Made by a program: the position numbers and the translations under genes. Source: Neobacillus soli NBRC 102451 (GTDB taxonomy: Bacteria > Bacillota > Bacilli > Bacillales > Cytobacillaceae). Taken from it: 64,000 bases of DNA. Every line of letters starts with the position of its first letter. Positions within the stretch are counted from its first letter, which is position 1. Location: positions 27,607 through 91,606 of the forward strand of contig NZ_BCVI01000027.1 of NCBI RefSeq assembly GCF_001591665.1, in the 5' to 3' direction. The notes beneath the pieces were generated by a model. It ran no database searches and was not told the origin of the DNA. It was given only the letters and a program-made list of their open reading frames with translations. Positions 8,053-15,268 of the stretch are shown here, piece after piece.

Positions 8053-9075
8053 GTGATGCGCAAAAAAATATATTTTGGTTCCGCCCTATTAATTGCTTTG
8101 TTATTGATTGGCGGGATGTTTTATACCTTGCCATATTATGTATCAAAGCCAGGAATGGCAAAAGAACTTGGGCCAATCGTTACAGTTGAAGACGGATATA
8201 AAGATGAAGGAAACTTTATGCTTACAACAGTGAGAATGGGAAGAGCGAATATCTACTCCTATTTGGAGGCAAAGATACGAAAATATGAAGAAATTTATCC
8301 ATTAGATATGATTTTATATAAAAAAGAAACAGAGGAAGAATATAATGTTAGACAGCTTCACCTGATGGCAGGGTCGAAACAAAATGCAATCGAGGTTGCC
8401 TACCGCCATGCTGGATTACCTGTTCATTACCAATATAATGGAATCTACGTCATGCAGGTGATTCCAACTATGCCTGCTGATGGGAAGCTTCAAGCAGGCG
8501 ATCGAATTTTTAAAGTGGATGGGCAGCAATTACCTTCCTCGGAAAAATTCATTGATTACGTTGGCAAAAAACAAGCTGGGGATAAGGTTACATTAACCTA
8601 TTTAAGAAATAAGAGTACGAATACGGTTACACTAACTCTAAAGCCCTTTAAAGAAGATCCTAAAAAGATAGGAATCGGAATATCCTTAGTGGACGATAAA
8701 GAAATTATTGTTGATCCAAAGGTAAAGGTTCGGACGGATGAAATCGGCGGGCCGTCTGCTGGATTTATGTTTTCATTGGAAATCTACAACCAGTTAACAA
8801 GTGTTGATTTAACAAAAGGGTACCAAATAGCCGGGACGGGGACGATAGAAGTTGATGGTACGGTTGGACCTATCGGTGGGATTGAACAGAAGATTGTCGC
8901 AGCTGACAAGGCTGGTGCAGAAATCTTTTTGGCCCCTAACGAAAAAGGAGCCAAGGATTCCAACTATCGGGCTGCAGTAAAGACAGCTCGTGATATTAAG
9001 ACAAAAATGAAGATTGTTCCAATTGATACCTTTGAAGACGGTGTAAGTTATTTAGAGAAGCTGCCGAATAAATAA
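8053..9075 (+). CDS. ylbL: YlbL, membrane-anchored PDZ/Lon-like serine protease (SepM-type)
   Basis: A 340-residue protein with one N-terminal membrane anchor (about 6-26), a PDZ domain (about 125-195; MQVIPTMPADGKLQAGDRIF) and a C-terminal Lon-type protease domain. The catalytic dyad is Ser235 (GGPSAGF) and Lys280 (GIEQKIVAA), and GTIEVDGTVGPIGG matches family S16. Relatives include streptococcal SepM, which processes a competence pheromone; B. subtilis YlbL has been linked to division recovery after DNA damage. It faces outward. GTG at 8053 and ATG at 8056 are both possible starts. Confidence 0.92.
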   Translation: MMRKKIYFGSALLIALLLIGGMFYTLPYYVSKPGMAKELGPIVTVEDGYKDEGNFMLTTVRMGRANIYSYLEAKIRKYEEIYPLDMILYKKETEEEYNVRQLHLMAGSKQNAIEVAYRHAGLPVHYQYNGIYVMQVIPTMPADGKLQAGDRIFKVDGQQLPSSEKFIDYVGKKQAGDKVTLTYLRNKSTNTVTLTLKPFKEDPKKIGIGISLVDDKEIIVDPKVKVRTDEIGGPSAGFMFSLEIYNQLTSVDLTKGYQIAGTGTIEVDGTVGPIGGIEQKIVAADKAGAEIFLAPNEKGAKDSNYRAAVKTARDIKTKMKIVPIDTFEDGVSYLEKLPNK

Positions 9076-9078
9076 AAA

Positions 9079-9112
9079 GAAAGATGGTGCGTTAAATCGC
9101 ATCATCTTTTTA
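9079..9112. terminator. Bidirectional terminator between ylbL and tmcAL
   Basis: AAAGATGGTGCG pairs with CGCATCATCTTTT around TTAAAT, with T runs outward on both strands. The tmcAL stop codon lies at its right edge. Confidence 0.82.
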
Positions 9113-10324
9113 CTTAATAAAAATCGGCGGCTGCTGAAATTCCTGCTTAATCATTTCCTTTTTTAAATGAGTGGGAACACCAAGAGAATATACACGAGCT
9201 GCTTTTACGTCCAGTAAAATCTCACCCTCCTTAAAGGAAGACAGTTTTGAAATGAGGGGAAGGCTGAAATCCTTTTTCCGCTTATTCAAATATTCTTTCC
9301 CCTTTGTTGTCATACCTAAAAGTCTTAAATAAGAGGCCTTTTCCAGATTACGATTCATTTCCGTTTTTTTAGCATTCGTTAAGATATGAACACATAATCG
9401 CTGCAGCCGAGTCCATGTATAACGTTTACTTTTTATTTTCTGCATAAACTCTTGAAAGCTATCAGCTTCTGAGGCTGCAGCCAGCAATCGGTTTTCAAGT
9501 CCTTCCTCCACCTCGTAAATTTCCCGAAGCTCGTTAGGACTGCTGTGGATTAACCGAAATTGAAGGAAGCCCCAATAATTTTCCCATTGGTGAAACACAT
9601 GATAATGTTGTAAATATTCTTTTAACAATTGTTTGGTCGGCTCTGGTACAAATTGGTCAATTCCCGTTTTACCATCCTCCGTCGAGAAAATGGCCTTTCG
9701 GATACTCGTTGCACTGGCAATCGTTTCAGAGGCAAAATGTTCATCGTGATAGTCTGCATTTTTGCGTGGGACTGTCATTGGTTTGACCGTGCTCTTTTGT
9801 TGTTTAATTGCTTTTATGTATTGGAAGCCAAGAATATTATTCGGCATCGCTAGGTCCAAGAATTTTTCTGAATCGGATAATTGTTGAAAGGAGAGTGCTA
9901 AAGCTTTTGGATAACTGACACCGGTTTTCAGGAATCGTTTGATATTTTCATCAAATGGCCGTTGTTGTTCTTCTAAGAAATCAATCGTTTGAAAAAAAGT
10001 AGAAATATCGCCACTTTCACTTCCAAAGCATAAAGAGTCGCAGCCTGCAGCATCTAATATTGACACGGCCCCATTGGCAAAGGTCTCTGCCTTCTGAGTA
10101 GCAAAGCTATAGGGAAGTTCAAAAACAATGTCAACGCCATTTAGCAATGCCATCTTCGTGCGATACCATTTGGAAACAAGTGCAGGTTCGCCCCTTTGCA
10201 AAAAATTCCCGCTCATGACTGCGATGACCACATCTGCCTGCGCTGCTTCCTTCGAGGTCTCGAGATGATAGGCATGTCCATTATGAAAAGGGTTGTATTC
10301 AACGATTAAGCCAACAGCTTTCAT
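9110..10324 (-). CDS. tmcAL: tRNA(Met) cytidine acetate ligase TmcAL (YlbM)
   Basis: A 404-residue HIGH-superfamily nucleotidyltransferase. TmcAL activates acetate with ATP and acetylates C34 (ac4C) of elongator tRNA-Met, which keeps AUG reading accurate. GLIVEYNPFHNGHAYHLE carries the family HxGH site, and VIAVMSGNFLQRGEPALVSK is the second signature. The ATG at 10324 after AAGGAGGCACAC gives this N-terminus; the frame extends to 10381 without a ribosome site. It is divergent from ylbN and convergent with ylbL, the B. subtilis arrangement. Confidence 0.95.
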   Translation of the reverse strand: MKAVGLIVEYNPFHNGHAYHLETSKEAAQADVVIAVMSGNFLQRGEPALVSKWYRTKMALLNGVDIVFELPYSFATQKAETFANGAVSILDAAGCDSLCFGSESGDISTFFQTIDFLEEQQRPFDENIKRFLKTGVSYPKALALSFQQLSDSEKFLDLAMPNNILGFQYIKAIKQQKSTVKPMTVPRKNADYHDEHFASETIASATSIRKAIFSTEDGKTGIDQFVPEPTKQLLKEYLQHYHVFHQWENYWGFLQFRLIHSSPNELREIYEVEEGLENRLLAAASEADSFQEFMQKIKSKRYTWTRLQRLCVHILTNAKKTEMNRNLEKASYLRLLGMTTKGKEYLNKRKKDFSLPLISKLSSFKEGEILLDVKAARVYSLGVPTHLKKEMIKQEFQQPPIFIK

Positions 10325-10506
10325 GTGTGCCTCCTTAAAAATAAAACTATTACCATTATAGCAAATTTGTAAGGAAACCAATCAAATTATATGTTATGAT
10401 AATCAAGATGTTTGCAAAAAGCTTATCTGGTTAAACTAGTATCAGCAGCACTTATGAGCGATTTGCTTCTTTTTTAAATCACCTGACGAGGTGTAAAGAA
10501 AAAACA

Positions 10507-10535
10507 TTGACAAAAAATTTATCGAAGGCTATAAT
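10507..10535 (+). promoter_or_regulatory. Consensus sigma-A promoter for ylbN-rpmF
   Basis: TTGACA (10507-10512), exactly 17 bp, TATAAT (10530-10535). Both hexamers are perfect, as expected for a ribosomal protein operon. Confidence 0.88.
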
Positions 10536-10562
10536 TACCTTTGTTGCCTTGGGGTGATTCAA

Positions 10563-11090
10563 TTGAAATGGACATTAGGTCAATTACAAAAATATCGAAA
10601 CAAGGATTTTTTGATTGATGAAACGATTCGGGTCGATGAGATTAAAGAAATTGATCCATCCATCCTGGAAGTGTCTCCCATTCACATTACGGGTCGTGGA
10701 GATATTGATTCAACGAAAGTGACATTCCATTTAAAAATCGAAGGTCATTTAATACTTCCTTGTTCTCGTACTTTAGTAGATGTGAAACTGCCAATTAATG
10801 TCGAAACAACTGAAACTTTCCTCTTACAAGGTTCAGTTTATGAAACTGAAGAGGAAGCCTATCAGGTAAAAGATGATGTGATTGATTGTTATCCACTCAT
10901 TCGAGAGATCCTTTTACTTGAGGTTCCGATGCAAGTGTTTTGCGAAGATGGAGAATCTGAAGGAGCGGCACCGCAATCCGGTAAGGATTGGGAAGTTGTT
11001 CGTGATGATGATCAGTCTAACAAGATTGATCCAAGACTAGCAGGACTTGCAAAGTTTTTTGACCAAAACAATTCTTCTTCCGAATCATAA
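10563..11090 (+). CDS. ylbN: YlbN, YceD/DUF177 family protein
   Basis: A 175-residue DUF177 (YceD) protein. The family is almost always encoded just before rpmF and is thought to act in 23S rRNA accumulation or 50S assembly; the mechanism is not settled. DVKLPINVETTETFLL and the acidic C-terminal region ending IDPRLAGLAKFFDQNN are typical. I chose TTG at 10563 with GGGGTGAT seven bases before it; GTG at 10554 is the alternative. It is transcribed from the consensus promoter at 10507. Confidence 0.92.
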   Translation: MKWTLGQLQKYRNKDFLIDETIRVDEIKEIDPSILEVSPIHITGRGDIDSTKVTFHLKIEGHLILPCSRTLVDVKLPINVETTETFLLQGSVYETEEEAYQVKDDVIDCYPLIREILLLEVPMQVFCEDGESEGAAPQSGKDWEVVRDDDQSNKIDPRLAGLAKFFDQNNSSSES

Positions 11091-11094
11091 TCGA

Positions 11095-11174
11095 CAAAAA
11101 CTAAGAAGCAAAGTGAAGAACCAGCATTCCTGGCCTTCATTACTTTCTTAATACTCTTTAAGGAGGTGGGAAGA
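11095..11174 (+). promoter_or_regulatory. Possible structured leader of rpmF
   Basis: Between ylbN and rpmF, AAAGTGAAG and CTTCATTACTTT can pair around CCAGCATTCCTGG, which is itself a small hairpin. The AAGGAGGTGGG ribosome site lies just after it. This could be an autoregulatory or processing site. Only the pairing is seen; the function is a guess. Confidence 0.25.
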
Positions 11175-11348
11175 ATGGCTGTACCAGCTAGAAGGACTTC
11201 TAAAACTGCAAAAAGAAAACGTCGTACTCATTTTAAATTAAGCGTTCCTGGTATGGTAAGTTGCCCAAACTGTGGTGAAATGAAACTTACTCATCACGTA
11301 TGTAAAGCTTGCGGAACTTACAAAGGAAAAGATGTTGTTAACGACTAA
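11175..11348 (+). CDS. rpmF: Ribosomal protein bL32
   Basis: A 57-residue bL32 of the large ribosomal subunit. The N-terminus [17 protein letters not shown] is nearly invariant in bacilli. Four cysteines in SCPNCGE and VCKACG form the zinc-ribbon, so this is the zinc-binding C+ form. ATG at 11175 has an excellent AGGAGGTGGG site; the upstream in-frame codons are not used. A terminator follows at 11365. Confidence 0.98.
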   Translation: MAVPARRTSKTAKRKRRTHFKLSVPGMVSCPNCGEMKLTHHVCKACGTYKGKDVVND

Positions 11349-11364
11349 TTTTAAGGTAAGATAG

Positions 11365-11398
11365 AAAGCACAAGGGTTTTTAAACCCTTGTGCTTTTG
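11365..11398 (+). terminator. Terminator after rpmF
   Basis: AGCACAAGGGTTT pairs perfectly with AAACCCTTGTGCT, followed by TTTTGT. Confidence 0.88.
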
Positions 11399-11462
11399 TC
11401 GTTTCATAGAAAAAATACATACTTATAAATTGCCCTGAAAAAATATGAAAGGATGTGTAAGT

Positions 11463-12233
11463 TTGTCATACACTATTGAAAAGCGGGCGTCAGGATATTT
11501 ATTATTTACGATAAAAAGAAGTGAAAAAAGGAATGCTATTAATTTTGACATTATGCAAGGGTTATCGGAAGCTATGAAGAAATCCTCGGATCCTGGGATA
11601 AAAGCACTTGTTATTACGGGAACCGGCGACCGTGCCTTTTGTTCTGGGGGAGATTTGTCGGATTTTCACCTCCTGCATACAAAGGAAGACGCCTATCCCA
11701 TGCTTTCGAGGATGGCGAATATTCTGTATTCTCTTCTTACTCTGCCAATTCCGACCGTTGCGCTTATAAATGGAACTGCGATTGGAGGCGGGTGTGAGCT
11801 TGCCTCAGCTTGTGATTTCCGCCTTGCGCGAAAAGGTATAAAAGCGGGATTTGTACAGGGTAAGCAAGCAATTACAACGGGCTGGGGCGGTGGTTCCATT
11901 TTAGCGGAAAAACTCCCTGCCGCTAATGCGATGAAGCTCTTAATGGACGCAGAACTGCAATCAGCTGATTATTTACAAGATGCTGGATTTATCGATGCCC
12001 TCTTTGAGGATGACCCCCTCCAGTCTTGTGATGCATATCTGGAGAAATTGTTAACAAATGAGTTAACGGTGCTGCAGTCCTATAAAAGAATATGGACGAG
12101 AAAGTGGGCGGAAACGAAACTATTCGAAAGAATAGAGGAAGAGGTAAGAACTTGTTCATTACTATGGGAAAGTGATGCCCATCATGACTATGTAAAATCG
12201 TTTATGAATAAAAAATCAGCGAATAAAGATTAA
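11463..12233 (+). CDS. Enoyl-CoA hydratase/isomerase family protein
   Basis: A 256-residue crotonase-fold protein. The oxyanion-hole block ITGTGDRAFCSGGDLSDF and the second block INGTAIGGGCELASACDFRL are clear, so it binds acyl-CoA. The usual catalytic Glu pair is not obvious: the second position reads KQAITTGWGGG, as in 3-hydroxyisobutyryl-CoA hydrolase-like or carboxylase-type members rather than classical hydratases, so the reaction is uncertain. TTG at 11463 follows AAAGGATG; the longer frame from 11445 has no site. It stands alone between rpmF and ylbO, where B. subtilis has no such gene. Confidence 0.82.
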   Translation: MSYTIEKRASGYLLFTIKRSEKRNAINFDIMQGLSEAMKKSSDPGIKALVITGTGDRAFCSGGDLSDFHLLHTKEDAYPMLSRMANILYSLLTLPIPTVALINGTAIGGGCELASACDFRLARKGIKAGFVQGKQAITTGWGGGSILAEKLPAANAMKLLMDAELQSADYLQDAGFIDALFEDDPLQSCDAYLEKLLTNELTVLQSYKRIWTRKWAETKLFERIEEEVRTCSLLWESDAHHDYVKSFMNKKSANKD

Positions 12234-12250
12234 ACACGCCGCTTGTTTAA

Positions 12251-12280
12251 GTCTATCTTTTCTAGTAGATGCATATGTAT
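12251..12280 (+). promoter_or_regulatory. Candidate sigma-E promoter of ylbO
   Basis: GTCTATCT (12251-12258) and CATATGTAT (12272-12280) at 13 bp resemble the sigma-E pattern (about GTCATATT and CATACAAT). B. subtilis ylbO is a mother-cell gene. The match is moderate. Confidence 0.4.
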
Positions 12281-12307
12281 TATAAAAACACTAGGAGGGA
12301 TGATTTA

Positions 12308-12934
12308 ATGTCACCAACTCGACAAGATGCGTGGTCCCAGGACGAAGACTTGCTGCTTGCGGAAGTTGTGTTACGACAAATCCGTGAAGGCGGGACACAG
12401 CTGCAGGCATTTGAGGAGGTAGGGAAGCAGCTTTCGCGAACCTCAGCTGCCTGCGGCTTCCGCTGGAATTCATATGTAAGAAAGCAATATAAATCGGGAA
12501 TTGAGCTTGCCAAGAAGCAGAGAAAGGAATTGAAAAAACAACCGGCAGCTGATGCAGGGGAACCTCTCGTAGAAGAAGCTAAGGCAGAAAGTGTTACGTC
12601 ACCACCTGATGAACGAGGTAATACAATCACGTTTCCAGCTGTTGTTCACTTTTTGGAGGGACTCCATAAAAAAGCGGCAGCCACCTCCAATTTTGAAGAG
12701 GATAAGAAGAAGTCTTTTGAAAAAATCAAAGAGTTGGAAAAGAAAACATACTATTTAGCCGCGGAAAATGAAAGATTGTTTAAAAATTTAAAGGCAATTG
12801 AAGAAGATTATCGTTCCTTAATCGAAATTATGGAAAGAGCCCGGAAAATGGTGATCCTTCAAGATGAGGAAAAACAACAAAAGGTAAAATTTCAAATGGA
12901 CAAAAACGGCAATCTTGAAAGAATAGAAAAATAA
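12308..12934 (+). CDS. ylbO: RsfA/YlbO-family transcription regulator
   Basis: A 208-residue regulator. Residues about 5-60 are a Myb/SANT-like DNA-binding domain ([20 protein letters not shown], then [19 protein letters not shown]), the signature of RsfA/YlbO proteins. The middle is charged and probably disordered; about 125-195 is a long coiled coil ([20 protein letters not shown]). RsfA modulates forespore genes in B. subtilis, and YlbO is the mother-cell paralogue. ATG at 12308 follows AGGAGGGATGATTTA. A terminator follows directly. Confidence 0.9.
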   Translation: MSPTRQDAWSQDEDLLLAEVVLRQIREGGTQLQAFEEVGKQLSRTSAACGFRWNSYVRKQYKSGIELAKKQRKELKKQPAADAGEPLVEEAKAESVTSPPDERGNTITFPAVVHFLEGLHKKAAATSNFEEDKKKSFEKIKELEKKTYYLAAENERLFKNLKAIEEDYRSLIEIMERARKMVILQDEEKQQKVKFQMDKNGNLERIEK

Positions 12935-12936
12935 AA

Positions 12937-12963
12937 AAGCGGACTCTGTCCGCTTCTTTATTT
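12937..12963 (+). terminator. Terminator after ylbO
   Basis: AAGCGGAC, loop TCT, GTCCGCTT, then a T-rich tail. It lies between two converging genes. Confidence 0.85.
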
Positions 12964-12975
12964 GGTAACAAAATC

Positions 12976-13449
12976 TTAATGTTGCTGGGGTTTGACACCT
13001 TCCGGATACCAGACGAATGGGTTTTCGCCACGGTCACGCTCCATTTCGTAATCTACATTGGCAAACTCCATCTTTTCCCAGAATCCGCTTGATTTTACTC
13101 TTGGGTTTGTCTTAATTGGCAGGCCGAAGTTTTTCGCAAACTCCACAAGAACTTTACCATACCCCTTACCTTGATAATCAGGTAATACTTCAAGCTTCCA
13201 TAATTCTAAATAGTTTTGAGGCGGATAGAAATAGCGGTCAAACTTTGCATCAATTTGATAAAGACTCATTCGTGCTACTAGTTTGTCCCCGAAATAAACC
13301 CCGTAAAATGGTGATTCACTATCATTATCAACCATATTTGCTTCAAGGTCCTCAAGCATTGATAGCTCTTGAATTCCATATTCTTTAAACTTTTTAAACT
13401 CTTCTAGTGTTTTAAAATTCACCTTTAGTTTTTCCACTTTTACTCCCAT
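12976..13449 (-). CDS. ylbP: GNAT-family N-acetyltransferase YlbP
   Basis: A 157-residue acetyltransferase of the GNAT fold. YLELWKLEVLPDYQGKGYGK holds strand 4 and the acetyl-CoA pyrophosphate loop Q-G-K-G-Y-G-K. The N-terminus (KVEKLKVNFKTLEEFKKFKE) and the tail ENPFVWYPEGVKP are characteristic of YlbP, which is close to uncharacterised. The acceptor substrate is unknown. The start has AGGAGGT upstream on the minus strand. It is convergent with ylbO and divergent from the carboxylase operon. Confidence 0.9.
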   Translation of the reverse strand: MGVKVEKLKVNFKTLEEFKKFKEYGIQELSMLEDLEANMVDNDSESPFYGVYFGDKLVARMSLYQIDAKFDRYFYPPQNYLELWKLEVLPDYQGKGYGKVLVEFAKNFGLPIKTNPRVKSSGFWEKMEFANVDYEMERDRGENPFVWYPEGVKPQQH

Positions 13450-13502
13450 AGTCTACCTCCTAAAAATGAAAACCTGATAATCTTGTATATATTCATTTGT
13501 TC

Positions 13503-13564
13503 TTGAATAATATGAAGTGAAAAATATTTGCATTATTCAAAACGAATTAATATCATTATATAAT
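13503..13564 (+). promoter_or_regulatory. Promoter and inverted repeat of the acyl-CoA carboxylase operon
   Basis: TATAAT at 13559-13564 has TTCAAA (13536-13541) at 17 bp as a -35. TTGAATAAT (13503-13511) is repeated as a perfect inverse complement ATTATTCAA (13532-13540), which overlaps the -35. An operator for an unidentified repressor is a reasonable reading. Confidence 0.45.
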
Positions 13565-13594
13565 AAAAATACAAAAAATTCTTCAAATAAATTC

Positions 13595-13608
13595 GGAAAG
13601 CGTTTACA
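13595..13608 (+). promoter_or_regulatory. Catabolite-responsive element (cre) before the carboxylase operon
   Basis: GGAAAGCGTTTACA differs from the cre consensus TGNAANCGNWNNCW only at the first base. It lies about 30 bp downstream of the -10, where bound CcpA would block transcription, so glucose repression of the operon is expected. This is inference from motif and position. Confidence 0.65.
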
Positions 13609-13685
13609 AAAAATGCAGGAAATTCGGGGAATGATGTAGAAACATATTAAACGAGGTAGAAAAGGGGTATGAAGGGGGAAAAAGT

Positions 13686-15023
13686 GTGCAAAAGATTTTA
13701 ATTGCCAATCGAGGAGAAATTGCCCTTCGGATTATTAAAACCTGTCAGGAGATGGGAATTGAAACGGTTGCTATTTATTCCGAAGCTGATAAAGATATGC
13801 CATTTGTGAAAGCGGCAACAAAGGCAGTTTGTGTAGGCGAACCGCCTGTTAACAAATCCTATTTACAGAGCGATAAGATTTTAGAAATAGCAAAAAGTGA
13901 AAAAGTGGATGCCATCCACCCTGGATATGGCTTTTTATCAGAAAATGCCGCATTTGCCCAACAAGCGATAAACGAGGGAATAATATTTATCGGGCCAAAA
14001 CCTGAAACGATTGAATTAATGGGCGATAAAATTGCTTCGCGCCATACTATGGAAAAGGCTGGAATACCAGTAGTGCCTGGAAGCAGTGTTGGCTTAAAAA
14101 CGATAGAAGAGGCATGTGGCTTTGCGGAAGCAATTGGCTATCCCGTCATGCTTAAGGCTAGCGGCGGCGGTGGCGGAATTGGCATGGTGTTTTGTGAAAA
14201 TGAGCAAGCGCTCGTTAAGTTTTATACTTCAACTAAGTCGAGGGCTTTGGCCTATTTCGGCTCTGATAAGGTATTTATCGAAAAATATATTGCTGATGCC
14301 AGGCATATCGAAGTTCAGGTATTTGGGGATAACCATGGAAACATCGTCCATCTATTTGAAAGGGATTGTTCGATTCAAAGAAGACATCAAAAGGTTGTCG
14401 AAGAATCACCATCACCATTTCTATCCGACTCAGTCCGAAATAAAATGTATGAAACAGCTGTTAAAGCAGCTCACGCTGTTGACTATACGAACGCTGGAAC
14501 GATTGAGTTCATTGTCGATGAAAATGAAAATTTTTATTTCCTTGAAATGAATACACGCTTGCAGGTCGAGCATCCAGTTACAGAAATGATTACGAGCCTT
14601 GATTTAGTAAAATGGCAAATCCTCGTGGCTCAAGGCAAGAGGTTACCTTTACTGCAAAATGAAATTTCCTCGTCAGGTAATGCCATTGAATTCCGACTTT
14701 ACGCGGAAGACCCTGTCCGCTTTTTGCCATCGCCTGGGAAAATTACCACTCTTCATTGGAATCAAAAAGAGGGAGTGAGAATTGATTCCGGCTATGAGGA
14801 AGGTGGAACAGTTACTCCGTTTTATGATCCGATGATTGCAAAGTGTATATTTCAAGGTGAAACACGAAAGGAAGCATTGGAATTAGCCAAAAGCTTTTTT
14901 AAAGAAATGAAGATTGAAGGAATAAAAACCAATGCACCGCTTTTCTTGAATATTTTAGCAAATGATGATTTCCAAAATGGATCGTATACAACAAGCTTTT
15001 TAACAAAAAATTTAGTGAAATAG
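13686..15023 (+). CDS. Biotin carboxylase subunit of an acyl-CoA carboxylase
   Basis: A 445-residue ATP-grasp biotin carboxylase, which carboxylates biotin on the carrier protein with ATP and bicarbonate. KILIANRGEIALRI opens the N-domain, KASGGGGGIGM is the ATP glycine loop, and MNTRLQVEHPVTE is the catalytic block. The length is that of a free AccC-type subunit. The GTG start at 13686 follows GAAGGGGGAAAAA. Its partners are the next two genes, so it serves a carboxylase for propionyl-, methylcrotonyl- or a similar acyl-CoA rather than the housekeeping AccABCD. B. subtilis keeps comparable genes in the yng region. Confidence 0.9.
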   Translation: MQKILIANRGEIALRIIKTCQEMGIETVAIYSEADKDMPFVKAATKAVCVGEPPVNKSYLQSDKILEIAKSEKVDAIHPGYGFLSENAAFAQQAINEGIIFIGPKPETIELMGDKIASRHTMEKAGIPVVPGSSVGLKTIEEACGFAEAIGYPVMLKASGGGGGIGMVFCENEQALVKFYTSTKSRALAYFGSDKVFIEKYIADARHIEVQVFGDNHGNIVHLFERDCSIQRRHQKVVEESPSPFLSDSVRNKMYETAVKAAHAVDYTNAGTIEFIVDENENFYFLEMNTRLQVEHPVTEMITSLDLVKWQILVAQGKRLPLLQNEISSSGNAIEFRLYAEDPVRFLPSPGKITTLHWNQKEGVRIDSGYEEGGTVTPFYDPMIAKCIFQGETRKEALELAKSFFKEMKIEGIKTNAPLFLNILANDDFQNGSYTTSFLTKNLVK

Positions 15024-15037
15024 GGAGAGAGAAAAGT

Positions 15038-15250
15038 ATGAAAGAAATTACAGCAACTATGGCAGGAACGGTATTAAATATTTTCGTAGCATCAGGTGAC
15101 AAAGTTAACCCGGGTCAGGAAGTGGTAATGCTTGAATCTATGAAAATGGAAATTCCGATTGAAAGCGAGTCCGCTGGCACAGTACAGGAAATGCGGGTTA
15201 ACATTGGCGACTTTGTCAATGAAGGCGATGTATTGATTGTTTTAGAATAG
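15038..15250 (+). CDS. Biotin carboxyl carrier protein, short form
   Basis: A 70-residue biotinyl/lipoyl domain with nothing else. The biotinylation site is Lys36 in ESMKME (usually EAMKM; Ser for Ala is common in short carriers). The carrier swings CO2 from the biotin carboxylase to the carboxyltransferase. It begins 14 bases after the biotin carboxylase stop behind GGGAGAGAG, and the beta subunit follows after 18 bases. Short free carriers of this type go with acyl-CoA carboxylases such as yngHB in B. subtilis. Confidence 0.92.
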   Translation: MKEITATMAGTVLNIFVASGDKVNPGQEVVMLESMKMEIPIESESAGTVQEMRVNIGDFVNEGDVLIVLE

Positions 15251-15268
15251 CAGAGGAGGGGGAGCGAA

